From Atherix ibis (Eukaryota > Arthropoda > Insecta > Diptera > Athericidae): 64,000 nt of DNA. This document shows positions 35,211-49,000 of this stretch, piece after piece. Every line of letters begins with the position of its first letter. Position 1 is the stretch's first letter. Position numbers and translations under genes: made by a program. The notes beneath the pieces were generated by a model. It ran no database searches. It had not been told where the DNA came from and saw only the letters and a list, made by a program, of their open reading frames with translations. The stretch lies in assembly GCA_958298945.1 (NCBI GenBank), contig CATQJD010000005.1, positions 1,034,944 to 1,098,943 on the forward strand. The letters run 5' to 3'.

Positions 35211-37860
35211 AGTAGTATGTTTAAGAGGAATATGAAGTAGTATGTTAAAGAGGAATATGAAGTAGTATGTTTAAGACGAATATGAAGTAGTATGCTTAAG
35301 AGGAATATGAAGTAGTATGTTTAAGAGGAATATGAAGTAGTATATTTAAGAGGAATATGAAGTAGTATATTTAAGAGGAATATGAAGTAGTATGTTTAAG
35401 AGGAATATGAAGTAGTATATTTAAGAGGAATATGAAGTAGTATGTTTAAGCGGAATATGAAGTAGTATGTTTAAGAGGAATATGAAGTAGTATGTTTAAG
35501 AGGAATATGAAGTATTATGTTTAAGAAGAATATGAAGTAGTATGTTTAAGAGGAATATGAAGTAGTATATTTAAGAGGAATATGAAGTAGTATATTTAAG
35601 AGGAATATGAAGTAGTATGTTTAAGAGGAATATGAAGTAGTATGTTTAAGAGGAATATGAAGTAGTATGTTTAAGAGGAATATGAAGTAGTATGTTTAAG
35701 AGTAATATGAAGTAGTATGTTTAAGAGGAATTTGAAGTAGTATGTTTAAGAGGAATATGAAGTAGTATGTTTAAGAGGAATATGAATTAGTATGTTTAAG
35801 AGGAATATGAAGTAGTATGTTTAAGAGGAATATGAAGTAGTAAGTTTAAGAGGAATGTAAAGTAGTAAATTTAAGAGGAATATGAAGTAGTATATTCAAG
35901 AGGAATATGAAGAAGTATGTTTAAGAGGAATTTGAAGTAGTATGTTTAAGAGGAATATGAAGTAGTATGTTTAAGAGGAATATGAATTAGTATGTTTAAG
36001 AGGAATATGAAGTAGTATGTTTAAGAGTAATATGAAGTAGTATGTTTAAGAGGAATTTGAAGTAGTATGTTTAAGAGGAATATGAAGTAGTATGTTTAAG
36101 AGGAATATGAATTAGTATGTTTAAGAGGAAAATGAAGTAGTATGTTTAAGAGGAATATGAAGTAGTTTGTTTAAGAGGAATATGAAGTAGTATGTTTAAG
36201 AGGAATATGAAGTAGTATGTTTAAGACGAATATGAAGTAGTTTGTTTAAGAGGAATATGAAGTAGTATGTTTAAGAGGAATATGAAGTTATATTTAAGAG
36301 GAATATGAAGTAGTATATTTAAGAGGAATATGAAGTAGTATATTTAAGAGGAATATGAAGTAGTATGTTTAAGAGGAATATGAAGTAGTATGTTTAAGAG
36401 GAATATGAAGTAGTATGTTTAAGAGGAATATGAAGTAGTATGTTTAAGAGTAATATGAAGTAGTATGTTTAAGAGGAATTTGAAGTAGTATGTTTAAGAG
36501 GAATATGAAGTAGTATGTTTAAGAGGAATATGAATTAGTATGTTTAAGAGGAATATGAAGTAGTATGTTTAAGAGGAATATGAAGTAGTAAGTTTAAGAG
36601 GAATGTAAAGTAGTAAATTTAAGAGGAATATGAAGTAGTATATTCAAGAGGAATATGAAGAAGTATGTTTAAGAGAAATATGAAGTAGTATGTTTAAGAG
36701 CAATATGAAGTAGTATATTTAAGAGGAAAATGAAGTAGTATATTTAAGAGGAATATGAAGTAGTATATTTAAGAGGAATGTGAGGTAGTATGTTTAAGAG
36801 GAATATGAAGTAGTATGTTTAAGAGGAATATGAAGTAGTATATTTAAGAGGAATATGAAGTAGTATATTTAAGAGGAATATGAAGTAGTATATTTAAGAG
36901 GAATATGAAGTAGTATGTTTAAGAGGAATATGAATTAGTATGTTTAAGAGGAATATGAAGTAGTATGTTTAAGAGGAATATTAAGTAGTATGTTTAAGAG
37001 GAATATGAAGTAGTATGTTTAAGAGGAATATGAAGTAGTAAGTTTAAGAGGAATGTGAAGTAGTATATTTAAGAGGAATATGAAGTAGTATGTTTAAGAG
37101 GAATATGAAGTAGTATGTTTAATAGGAATATGAAGTAGTATGTTTAAGAGGAATATGAAGTAGTATGTTAAAGAGGAATATGAAGTAGTATGTTTAAGAC
37201 GAATATGAAGTAGTATGCTTAAGAGGAATATGAAGTAGTATGTTTAAGAGGAATATGAAGTAGTATATTTAAGAGGAATATGAAGTAGTATATTTAAGAG
37301 GAATATGAAGTAGTATGTTTAAGAGGAATATGAAGTAGTATATTTAAGAGGAATATGAAGTAGTATGTTTAAGCGGAATATGAAGTAGTATGTTTAAGAG
37401 GAATATGAAGTAGTATGTTTAAGAGGAATATGAAGTATTATGTTTAAGAAGAATATGAAGTAGTATGTTTAAGAGGAATATGAAGTAGTATGTTTAAGAG
37501 GAATATGAAGTAGTATGTTTAAGAGGAATTTGAAGTACTATGTTTAAGAGGAATATGAAGTAGTATGCTTAAGAGGAATATGAAGTAGTATATTTAAGAG
37601 GAATATGAAGTAGAACGTTTAGGAGGAATATGAAGTAGTATGTTTAAGAGGAATATGAAGTAGTATGTTTAAGAGGAATATGAAGTAGTATGTTAAAGAG
37701 TAATATGAAGTAGTATGTTTAAGAAGAATATGAAGTAGTATGTTAAAGAGGAATTTGAAGTAGTATGTTTAAGAGGAATATGAAGTAGCATGTTTAAGAG
37801 GAATATGAAGTAGTATATTTTTGAGGAATATGAAATAGTATGTTTAAGAGGAATATGAAG
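33130..37860 (+). repeat. 4,896 bp higher-order repeat, copy 1
   Basis: It matches 38,030-42,756 at a constant 4,896 bp offset, equal to 196 units minus 4 bases. The four missing bases come from two GAAGTTATATTT monomers (each lacking 2 bp) at 34,361 and 36,284. Anchors are AAGTATGATT at 33,165, TGTTTAAACGG at 33,245 and TTTGAAGTACTATG at 37,529. Inside, 34,080-35,565 is duplicated at 36,003-37,488 (offset 1,923). It overlaps the left arm of the 12 kb duplication. Confidence 0.9.
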
Positions 37861-38030
37861 TAGAACGTTTAGGAGGAATATGAAGTAGTATGTTTAAGAG
37901 GAATATGAAGTAGTATGTTTAAGAGGAATATGAAGTAGTATGTTAAAGAGTAATATGAAGTAGTATGTTTAAGAAGAATATGAAGTAGTATGTTAAAGAG
38001 GAATTTGAAGTAGTATGTTTAAGAGGAATA
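37861..38030 (+). repeat. Local 250 bp tandem duplication at the end of copy 1
   Basis: TAGAACGTTTAGGAGG at 37,611 is repeated at 37,861 (250 bp, ten monomers), followed by the same ATGTTAAAGAGTAATATG and GGAATTTGAAG order, until about 38,030, where the next 4,896 bp copy begins. The second copy of the HOR lacks this duplication and instead continues at about 42,757 with TAATATGCTTAAG. Confidence 0.85.
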
Positions 38031-41000
38031 TGAAGTAGTATATTTAAGAGGAATATGAAGAAGTATGATTAAGAGGAATATGAAGTAGTATATTTTAGAG
38101 GAATATGAAGTAGTATGTTTAAGAGGAATATGAAGTAGAATGTTTAAACGGAATATGAAGTAGTATGTTTAAGAGGAATATGAATTAGGATATTTAAGAG
38201 GAATATGAAGTAGTATATTTAGGAGGAATATGAAGTAGTATGTTTAAGAGGAATATGAAGTAGTATGTTTAAGAGGAATATGAAGTAGTATGTTTAAGAG
38301 GAATCTGAAGTAGTATGTTTAAGAGGAATATGAAGAAGTATATTTAAGGGGAATATGAAGTTGTATGTTTAAGAGGAATATGAAGTAGTATGTTTAAGAG
38401 GAATATGAAATAGTATGTTTAAGAGGAATATGAAGTAGTATGTTTAAGAGAAATATGAAGTAGTATGTTTACGAGGAATATGAAGTAGTATGTTTAAGAG
38501 GAATATGAAGCAGTATGTTTAAGACGAAAATGAAGTACTATATTTAAGAGGATTATGAAGTAGTATGTTTAAGAGAAATATGAAGTAGTATATTTAAGAG
38601 GAATATGAAGTTGTATATTTAAGAGAAATATGAAGTAGTATGTTTAAGAGGAATATGAAATAGTATGTTTAAGAGGAATATGAAGTAGTATATTTTAGAG
38701 GAATATGAAGTAGTATGTTTAAGAGGAATATGAAGTAGAATGTTTAAACGGAATATGAAGTAGTATGTTTAAGAGGAATATGAAGTAGTATGTTTAAGAG
38801 GAATGTGAAGTAGTATGTTTAAGAGGAATATGAAGTAGTAAGTTTAAGAGGAATGTAAAGTAGTAAATTTAAGAGGAATATGAAGTAGTATATTCAAGAG
38901 GAATATGAAGAAGTATGTTTAAGAGAAATATGAAGTAGTATGTTTAAGAGGAATATGAAGTAGTATGTTTAAGAGGAATATGAAGTAGTATGTTTAAGAG
39001 TAATATGAAGTAGTATGTTTAAGAGGAATTTGAAGTAGTATGTTTAAGAGGAATATGAAGTAGTATGTTTAAGAGGAATATGAATTAGTATGTTTAAGAG
39101 GAAAATGAAGTAGTATGTTTAAGAGGAATATGAAGTAGTTTGTTTAAGAGGAATATGAAGTAGTATGTTTAAGAGGAATATGAAGTAGTATGTTTAAGAC
39201 GAATATGAAGTAGTTTGTTTAAGAGGAATATGAAGTAGTATGTTTAAGAGGAATATGAAGTTATATTTAAGAGGAATATGAAGTAGTATATTTAAGAGGA
39301 ATATGAAGTAGTATATTTAAGAGGAATATGAAGTAGTATGTTTAAGAGGAATATGAAGTAGTATGTTTAAGAGGAATATGAAGTAGTATGTTTAAGAGGA
39401 ATATGAAGTAGTATGTTTAAGAGTAATATGAAGTAGTATGTTTAAGAGGAATTTGAAGTAGTATGTTTAAGAGGAATATGAAGTAGTATGTTTAAGAGGA
39501 ATATGAATTAGTATGTTTAAGAGGAATATGAAGTAGTATGTTTAAGAGGAATATGAAGTAGTAAGTTTAAGAGGAATGTAAAGTAGTAAATTTAAGAGGA
39601 ATATGAAGTAGTATATTCAAGAGGAATATGAAGAAGTATGTTTAAGAGAAATATGAAGTAGTATGTTTAAGAGCAATATGAAGTAGTATATTTAAGAGGA
39701 AAATGAAGTAGTATATTTAAGAGGAATATGAAGTAGTATATTTAAGAGGAATGTGAGGTAGTATGTTTAAGAGGAATATGAAGTAGTATGTTTAAGAGGA
39801 ATATGAAGTAGTATATTTAAGAGGAATATGAAGTAGTATATTTAAGAGGAATATGAAGTAGTATATTTAAGAGGAATATGAAGTAGTATGTTTAAGAGGA
39901 ATATGAATTAGTATGTTTAAGAGGAATATGAAGTAGTATGTTTAAGAGGAATATTAAGTAGTATGTTTAAGAGGAATATGAAGTAGTATGTTTAAGAGGA
40001 ATATGAAGTAGTAAGTTTAAGAGGAATGTGAAGTAGTATATTTAAGAGGAATATGAAGTAGTATGTTTAAGAGGAATATGAAGTAGTATGTTTAATAGGA
40101 ATATGAAGTAGTATGTTTAAGAGGAATATGAAGTAGTATGTTAAAGAGGAATATGAAGTAGTATGTTTAAGACGAATATGAAGTAGTATGCTTAAGAGGA
40201 ATATGAAGTAGTATGTTTAAGAGGAATATGAAGTAGTATATTTAAGAGGAATATGAAGTAGTATATTTAAGAGGAATATGAAGTAGTATGTTTAAGAGGA
40301 ATATGAAGTAGTATATTTAAGAGGAATATGAAGTAGTATGTTTAAGCGGAATATGAAGTAGTATGTTTAAGAGGAATATGAAGTAGTATGTTTAAGAGGA
40401 ATATGAAGTATTATGTTTAAGAAGAATATGAAGTAGTATGTTTAAGAGGAATATGAAGTAGTATATTTAAGAGGAATATGAAGTAGTATATTTAAGAGGA
40501 ATATGAAGTAGTATGTTTAAGAGGAATATGAAGTAGTATGTTTAAGAGGAATATGAAGTAGTATGTTTAAGAGGAATATGAAGTAGTATGTTTAAGAGTA
40601 ATATGAAGTAGTATGTTTAAGAGGAATTTGAAGTAGTATGTTTAAGAGGAATATGAAGTAGTATGTTTAAGAGGAATATGAATTAGTATGTTTAAGAGGA
40701 ATATGAAGTAGTATGTTTAAGAGGAATATGAAGTAGTAAGTTTAAGAGGAATGTAAAGTAGTAAATTTAAGAGGAATATGAAGTAGTATATTCAAGAGGA
40801 ATATGAAGAAGTATGTTTAAGAGGAATTTGAAGTAGTATGTTTAAGAGGAATATGAAGTAGTATGTTTAAGAGGAATATGAATTAGTATGTTTAAGAGGA
40901 ATATGAAGTAGTATGTTTAAGAGTAATATGAAGTAGTATGTTTAAGAGGAATTTGAAGTAGTATGTTTAAGAGGAATATGAAGTAGTATGTTTAAGAGGA

Positions 41001-42756
41001 ATATGAATTAGTATGTTTAAGAGGAAAATGAAGTAGTATGTTTAAGAGGAATATGAAGTAGTTTGTTTAAGAGGAATATGAAGTAGTATGTTTAAGAGGA
41101 ATATGAAGTAGTATGTTTAAGACGAATATGAAGTAGTTTGTTTAAGAGGAATATGAAGTAGTATGTTTAAGAGGAATATGAAGTTATATTTAAGAGGAAT
41201 ATGAAGTAGTATATTTAAGAGGAATATGAAGTAGTATATTTAAGAGGAATATGAAGTAGTATGTTTAAGAGGAATATGAAGTAGTATGTTTAAGAGGAAT
41301 ATGAAGTAGTATGTTTAAGAGGAATATGAAGTAGTATGTTTAAGAGTAATATGAAGTAGTATGTTTAAGAGGAATTTGAAGTAGTATGTTTAAGAGGAAT
41401 ATGAAGTAGTATGTTTAAGAGGAATATGAATTAGTATGTTTAAGAGGAATATGAAGTAGTATGTTTAAGAGGAATATGAAGTAGTAAGTTTAAGAGGAAT
41501 GTAAAGTAGTAAATTTAAGAGGAATATGAAGTAGTATATTCAAGAGGAATATGAAGAAGTATGTTTAAGAGAAATATGAAGTAGTATGTTTAAGAGCAAT
41601 ATGAAGTAGTATATTTAAGAGGAAAATGAAGTAGTATATTTAAGAGGAATATGAAGTAGTATATTTAAGAGGAATGTGAGGTAGTATGTTTAAGAGGAAT
41701 ATGAAGTAGTATGTTTAAGAGGAATATGAAGTAGTATATTTAAGAGGAATATGAAGTAGTATATTTAAGAGGAATATGAAGTAGTATATTTAAGAGGAAT
41801 ATGAAGTAGTATGTTTAAGAGGAATATGAATTAGTATGTTTAAGAGGAATATGAAGTAGTATGTTTAAGAGGAATATTAAGTAGTATGTTTAAGAGGAAT
41901 ATGAAGTAGTATGTTTAAGAGGAATATGAAGTAGTAAGTTTAAGAGGAATGTGAAGTAGTATATTTAAGAGGAATATGAAGTAGTATGTTTAAGAGGAAT
42001 ATGAAGTAGTATGTTTAATAGGAATATGAAGTAGTATGTTTAAGAGGAATATGAAGTAGTATGTTAAAGAGGAATATGAAGTAGTATGTTTAAGACGAAT
42101 ATGAAGTAGTATGCTTAAGAGGAATATGAAGTAGTATGTTTAAGAGGAATATGAAGTAGTATATTTAAGAGGAATATGAAGTAGTATATTTAAGAGGAAT
42201 ATGAAGTAGTATGTTTAAGAGGAATATGAAGTAGTATATTTAAGAGGAATATGAAGTAGTATGTTTAAGCGGAATATGAAGTAGTATGTTTAAGAGGAAT
42301 ATGAAGTAGTATGTTTAAGAGGAATATGAAGTATTATGTTTAAGAAGAATATGAAGTAGTATGTTTAAGAGGAATATGAAGTAGTATGTTTAAGAGGAAT
42401 ATGAAGTAGTATGTTTAAGAGGAATTTGAAGTACTATGTTTAAGAGGAATATGAAGTAGTATGCTTAAGAGGAATATGAAGTAGTATATTTAAGAGGAAT
42501 ATGAAGTAGAACGTTTAGGAGGAATATGAAGTAGTATGTTTAAGAGGAATATGAAGTAGTATGTTTAAGAGGAATATGAAGTAGTATGTTAAAGAGTAAT
42601 ATGAAGTAGTATGTTTAAGAAGAATATGAAGTAGTATGTTAAAGAGGAATTTGAAGTAGTATGTTTAAGAGGAATATGAAGTAGCATGTTTAAGAGGAAT
42701 ATGAAGTAGTATATTTTTGAGGAATATGAAATAGTATGTTTAAGAGGAATATGAAG
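38030..42756 (+). repeat. 4,896 bp higher-order repeat, copy 2
   Basis: It is the near-identical partner of 33,130-37,860. It repeats the same nested structure, including GAAGTTATATTT at 39,257 and 41,180 (1,923 bp apart) and TTTGAAGTACTATG at 42,425. By eye the two copies show very few differences across 4.7 kb, which implies a recent event. Confidence 0.9.
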
Positions 42757-43188
42757 TAATATGCTTAAGAGGAATATGAAGTAGTATATTTAAGAGGAAT
42801 ATGAAGCAGTATATTTTAGAGGAATATGAAGTAGTATGTTTAAGAGGAATATGAAGTAGTATGTTGAAGAGGAATATGAAGTAGTATGTTTAAGAGGAAT
42901 ATGAAGTAGTATGTTTAAGAAGAATATGAAGTAGTACTTTTAAGAGGAATATGAAGTAGTATATTTAAGCGGAATATGAAGTAGTATATTTAAGAGGAAT
43001 ATGAAGTAGTATGTTTAAGAGGAATATGAAGTAGTATGTTTAAGAGGAATATGAAGCAGTATGTTTAAGAGGAATCTGAAGTAGTATGTTTAAGAGGAAT
43101 ATAAAGTTGTATGCTTAAGAGGAATATGAAGTAGTTAGTTAAAGAGTAATATGAAGTAGTATGCTTAAGAAGAATATGAAGTAGAATG
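42757..43188 (+). repeat. Linker shared with 47.9-48.3 kb
   Basis: TAATATGCTTAAG, AGCAGTATATTTTAGAGG, TATGTTGAAGAGG, TACTTTTAAG, TATTTAAGCGG and AGCAGTATG...GGAATCTGAAG occur here in the same order as at about 47,930-48,290 (offset 5,176) and again near 52,480-52,830. This links the end of the 4,896 bp unit to the start of the right arm of the 12 kb duplication. Confidence 0.83.
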
Positions 43189-46100
43189 TTTAAGAGGAAT
43201 ATGAAGTAGTATGTTTAAGAGGAATATGAAGTAGTATGTTTAAGAGTAATATGAAGTAGTATGTTTAAGAGGAATATGAAATAGTATATTTAAGAGGAAT
43301 ATGAAGTAGTATATTTAAGAGGAATATGAAGTAGTATATTTAAGAGGAATATGAAGTAGTATGTTTAAGAGGAATATGAAGTAGTATGTTTAAGAGGAAT
43401 ATGAAGTAGTATGTTTAAGAGGAATATGTAGTAGTATGTTTAAGAGGAATATGAATTAGTATGTTTAAGAGGAATATGAAGTAGTATGTTTAAGAGAAAT
43501 ATGAAGTAGTATGTTTAAGAGGAATATGAAGTAGTATGTTTAAGATAAAAATGAACTAGTATATTTAAGAGGATTATGAAATAGTATGTTTAAGAGGAAT
43601 ATGAAGTAGTATAGTTAGGAGGAATATGAAGTAGTATGTTTAAGAGGAATATGAAGTAGTATGTTTAAGAGGAATATGAAGTAGCACGTTTAAGAGGAAT
43701 ATGAAGTAGTATGTTTAAGGGGAATATGAAGTAGTATATTTAGGAGGAATATGAAGTAGTATGTTTAAGAGGAATATGAAGTAGCATGTTTAAGAAGAAT
43801 ATGAAGTAGTATGTTTAAGGGGAATATGAAGTAGTATATTTAGGAGGAATTAGAAGTAGTATGTTTAAGAGGAATATGAATTAGGATATTTTAGAGGAAT
43901 ATGAAGTAGTATATTTAGGAGGAATATGAAGTAGTATGTTTAAGAGGAATATGAAGTAGTATGTTTAAGAGGAATATGAAGTAGTATGTTTAAGAGGAAT
44001 CTGAAGTAGTATGTTTAAGAGGAATATGAAGAAGTATACGTGTATTTAAGGGGAATATGAAGTTGTATGTTTAAGAGGAATATGAAGTAGTATGTTTAAG
44101 AGGAATATGAAGTAGTATGTTTAAGAGGAATATGAAGTAGTATGTTTAAGAGGAATATGAAGTAGTATGTTTACGAGGAATATGAAGTAGTATGTTTAAG
44201 AGGAATATGAAGCAGTATGTTTAAGACGAAAATGAAGTACTATATTTAAGAGGATTATGAAGTAGTATGTTTAAGAGGAATATGAAGTAGTATATTTAAG
44301 AGGAATATGAAGTTGTATATATAAGAGAAATATGAAGTAGTATGTTTAAGACGAATATGAAGTAGTATGTTTAAGAGGAATATGAAGTAGTATATTTAGA
44401 GGAATATGAAGTAGTATGTTTAAGAGGAATATGATGTAGAATGTTTAAACGGAATATGAAGTAGTATGTTTAAGAGGAATATGAAGTAGTATGTTTAAGA
44501 GGAATTTGAAGTAGTATGCTTAAGAGGAATATGAAGTAGTAAGTTTAAGAGGAATGTAAAGTAGTAAATTTAAGAGGAATATGAAGTAGTATATTCAAGA
44601 GGAATATGAAGAAGTATGTTTAAGAGAAATATGAAGTAGTATGTTTAAGAGGAATATGAAGTAGTATGTTTAAGAGGAATATGAAGTAGTATGTTTAAGA
44701 GTAATATGAAGTAGTATGTTTAAGAGGAATTTGAAGTAGTATGTTTAAGAGAAATATGAAGTAGTATGTTTAAGAGGAATATGAATTAGTATGTTTAAGA
44801 GAAATATGAAGTAGTATGTTTAAGAGGAATTTGAAGTAGTTTGTTTAAGAGGAATATGAAGTAGTATGTTTAAGAGGAATATGAAGTAGTATGTTTAAGA
44901 TGAATATGAAGTAGTTTGTTTAAGAGGAATATGAAGTAGTATGTTTAAGAGGAATATGAAGTTATATTTAAGAGGAATATGAAGTAGTATATTTAAGAGG
45001 AATATGAAGTAGTATATTTAAGAGGAATATGAAGTAGTATGTTTAAGAGGAATATGAAGTAGTATGTTTAAGAGGAATATGAAGTAGTATGTTTAAGAGG
45101 AATATGTAGTAGTATGTTTAAGAGTAATATGAATTAGTATGCTTAAGAGGAATATGAAGTAGTATGTTTAAGAGAAATATGAAGTAGTATGTTTAAGAGG
45201 AATATGAAGAAGTATGATTAAGAGGAATATGAAGTAGTATATTTTAGAGGAATATGAAGTAGTATGTTTAAGAGGAATATGAAGTAGAATGTTTAAACGG
45301 AATATGAAGTAGTATGTTTAAGAGGAATATGAATTAGGATATTTAAGAGGAATATGAAGTAGTATATTTAGGAGGAATATGAAGTAGTATGCTTAAGAGG
45401 AATATGAAGTAGTATGTTTAAGAGGAATATGAAGTAGTATGTTTAAGAGGAATCTGAAGTAGTATGTTTAAGAGGAATATGAAGAAGTATATTTAAGGGG
45501 AATATGAAGTTGTATGTTTAAGAGGAATATGAAGTAGTATGTTTAAGAGGAATATGAAATAGTATGTTTAAGAGGAATATGAAGTAGTATGTTTAAGAGA
45601 AATATGAAGTAGTATGTTTACGAGGAATATGAAGTAGTATGTTTAAGAGGAATATGAAGCAGTATGTTTAAGACGAAAATGAAGTACTATATTTAAGAGG
45701 ATTATGAAGTAGTATGTTTAAGAGAAATATGAAGTAGTATATTTAAGAGGAATATGAAGTTGTATATTTAAGAGAAATATGAAGTAGTATGTTTAAGAGG
45801 AATATGAAATAGTATGTTTAAGAGGAATATGAAGTAGTATATTTTAGAGGAATATGAAGTAGTATGTTTAAGAGGAATATGAAGTAGAATGTTTAAACGG
45901 AATATGAAGTAGTATGTTTAAGAGGAATATGAAGTAGTATGTTTAAGAGGAATGTGAAGTAGTATGTTTAAGAGGAATATGAAGTAGTAAGTTTAAGAGG
46001 AATGTAAAGTAGTAAATTTAAGAGGAATATGAAGTAGTATATTCAAGAGGAATATGAAGAAGTATGTTTAAGAGAAATATGAAGTAGTATGTTTAAGAGG

Positions 46101-47260
46101 AATATGAAGTAGTATGTTTAAGAGGAATATGAAGTAGTATGTTTAAGAGTAATATGAAGTAGTATGTTTAAGAGGAATTTGAAGTAGTATGTTTAAGAGG
46201 AATATGAAGTAGTATGTTTAAGAGGAATATGAATTAGTATGTTTAAGAGGAAAATGAAGTAGTATGTTTAAGAGGAATATGAAGTAGTTTGTTTAAGAGG
46301 AATATGAAGTAGTATGTTTAAGAGGAATATGAAGTAGTATGTTTAAGACGAATATGAAGTAGTTTGTTTAAGAGGAATATGAAGTAGTATGTTTAAGAGG
46401 AATATGAAGTTATATTTAAGAGGAATATGAAGTAGTATATTTAAGAGGAATATGAAGTAGTATATTTAAGAGGAATATGAAGTAGTATGTTTAAGAGGAA
46501 TATGAAGTAGTATGTTTAAGAGGAATATGAAGTAGTATGTTTAAGAGGAATATGAAGTAGTATGTTTAAGAGTAATATGAAGTAGTATGTTTAAGAGGAA
46601 TTTGAAGTAGTATGTTTAAGAGGAATATGAAGTAGTATGTTTAAGAGGAATATGAATTAGTATGTTTAAGAGGAATATGAAGTAGTATGTTTAAGAGGAA
46701 TATGAAGTAGTAAGTTTAAGAGGAATGTAAAGTAGTAAATTTAAGAGGAATATGAAGTAGTATATTCAAGAGGAATATGAAGAAGTATGTTTAAGAGAAA
46801 TATGAAGTAGTATGTTTAAGAGCAATATGAAGTAGTATATTTAAGAGGAAAATGAAGTAGTATATTTAAGAGGAATATGAAGTAGTATATTTAAGAGGAA
46901 TGTGAGGTAGTATGTTTAAGAGGAATATGAAGTAGTATGTTTAAGAGGAATATGAAGTAGTATATTTAAGAGGAATATGAAGTAGTATATTTAAGAGGAA
47001 TATGAAGTAGTATATTTAAGAGGAATATGAAGTAGTATGTTTAAGAGGAATATGAATTAGTATGTTTAAGAGGAATATGAAGTAGTATGTTTAAGAGGAA
47101 TATTAAGTAGTATGTTTAAGAGGAATATGAAGTAGTATGTTTAAGAGGAATATGAAGTAGTAAGTTTAAGAGGAATGTGAAGTAGTATGTTTAAGAGGAA
47201 TATGAAGTAGTATGTTTAAGAGAAATATGAAGTAGTATGTTTAATAGGAATATGAAGTAG
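43189..47260 (+). repeat. ~12.04 kb segmental duplication, right arm
   Basis: This is the partner of 31,150-35,210. It carries a unique 6 bp insertion, GAAGTAT-ACGTGT-ATTTAAG, at about 44,038-44,044, that is absent from every other copy I saw. GAAGTTATATTT markers lie at 44,958 and 46,406 (1,448 bp apart, as in the left arm). From 45,175 it also contains a third, shortened copy of the 4,896 bp unit. Near 47,320 two monomers present in the left arm are missing. Confidence 0.87.
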
Positions 47261-48290
47261 TATGTTTAAGAGGAATATGAAGTAGTATGTTAAAGAGGAA
47301 TATGAAGTAGTATGTTTAAGACGAATATGAAGTAGTATATTTAAGAGGAATATGAAGTAGTATATTTAAGAGGAATATGAAGTAGTATGTTTAAGAGGAA
47401 TATGAAGTAGTATATTTAAGAGGAATATGAAGTAGTATGTTTAAGCGGAATATGAAGTAGTATGTTTAAGAGGAATATGAAGTAGTATGTTTAAGAGGAA
47501 TATGAAGTATTATGTTTAAGAGGAATATGAAGTAGTATGTTTAAGAGGAATATGAAGTAGTATGTTTAAGAGGAATATGAAGTAGTATGTTTAAGAGGAA
47601 TTTGAAGTACTATGTTTAAGAGGAATATGAAGTAGTATGCTTAAGAGGAATATGAAGTAGTATATTTAAGAGGAATATGAAGTAGAACGTTTAGGAGGAA
47701 TATGAAGTAGTATGTTTAAGAGGAATATGAAGTAGTATGTTTAAGAGGAATATGAAGTAGTATGTTAAAGAGTAATATGAAGTAGTATGTTTAAGAAGAA
47801 TATGAAGTAGTATGTTAAAGAGGAATTTGAAGTAGTATGTTTAAGAGGAATATGAAGTAGCATGTTTAAGAGGAATATGAAGTAGTATATTTTTGAGGAA
47901 TATGAAATAGTATGTTTAAGAGGAATATGAAGTAATATGCTTAAGAGGAATATGAAGTAGTATATTTAAGAGGAATATGAAGCAGTATATTTTAGAGGAA
48001 TATGAAGTAGTATGTTTAAGAGGAATATGAAGTAGTATGTTGAAGAGGAATATGAAGTAGTATGTTTAAGAGGAATATGAAGTAGTATGTTTAAGAAGAA
48101 TATGAAGTAGTACTTTTAAGAGGAATATGAAGTAGTATATTTAAGCGGAATATGAAGTAGTATATTTAAGAGGAATATGAAGTAGTATGTTTAAGAGGAA
48201 TATGAAGTAGTATGTTTAAGAGGAATATGAAGCAGTATGTTTAAGAGGAATCTGAAGTAGTATGTTTAAGAGGAATATAAAGTTGTATGC
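47261..48290 (+). repeat. Right-hand end of the third 4.9 kb copy
   Basis: TTAAGCGG at 47,441, TTTGAAGTACTATG at 47,601 and AGAACGTTTAGG near 47,684 follow the order of 42,262-43,110, at 5,176 bp after the TTTGAAGTAC anchor. The segment therefore switches from following 35.2-35.5 kb (offset 11,995) to following 37.5 and 42.4 kb, which makes this copy a mosaic of two parents. Confidence 0.82.
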
Positions 48291-49000
48291 TTAAGAAGAA
48301 TATGAAGTAGAATGTTTCAGAGGAATATGAAGTAGTATGTTTAAGAGGAATATGAAGTAGTATGTTTAAGAGGAATATGAAGTAGTATGTTTAAGAGGAA
48401 TATGAAGTAGTTTATTTAAGAGGAATATGAAGTAGTATGTTTAAGAGGAATATGAAGTAGTTTGTTCAAGAGAAATATGAAGTAGTATGTTTAAGAGGAA
48501 TATGAATTAGTATGTTTAAGATGAATATGAAGTAGTATGTTTAAGAGGAATATGAAGTAGTATGCTTAAGAGGAATATGAAGTAGTATATTTAAGAGTAA
48601 TATGAAGCAATATATTTAAGAGGAATATGAAGTAGTATGTTTAAGAGGAATATGAAGTAGTATGTTGAAGATGAATATGGAGTAGTATGTTTAAGAGGAA
48701 TATGAAGTAGTATTTGTAAGAGGAATATGAAGTAGTATGTTTAAGAGGAATATGAAGTAGTATATTTAAGAGGAATATGAAGTAGTATATTTAAGAGGAA
48801 TATGAAGTAGTATGTTTAAGAGGAATATGAAGTAGTATTTTTAAGAAGAATATGAAGTAGTATATTTAAGAGGAATATGAAGTAGTAAATTTAAGAGGAA
48901 TATGAAGTAGTATGTTTAAGAGGAATATGAAGTAGTATATTTAAGAGGAATATGAAGTAGTATGTTTAAGAGTAATATGAAGTAGTATGTTTAAGAGGAA
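48291..49000 (+). repeat. Satellite partner of 53.0-53.6 kb
   Basis: TATGAAGCAATATATTTAAG at 48,601 matches 53,251 (offset 4,650) and 54,876. TTTGTTCAAGAG, ATGTTGAAGATGAATATGG and GTATTTGTAAG variants follow in the same order, so this is an earlier copy of the block that later became the 1,625 bp HOR. Confidence 0.8.

Noticed and set aside
31150..47260. The 12 kb and 4.9 kb duplications as pure assembly artefacts
   Set aside because: The copies carry private differences (6 bp insertion, two missing monomers, third copy with a lost middle), which argues for real sequence. Without reads this cannot be fully excluded.
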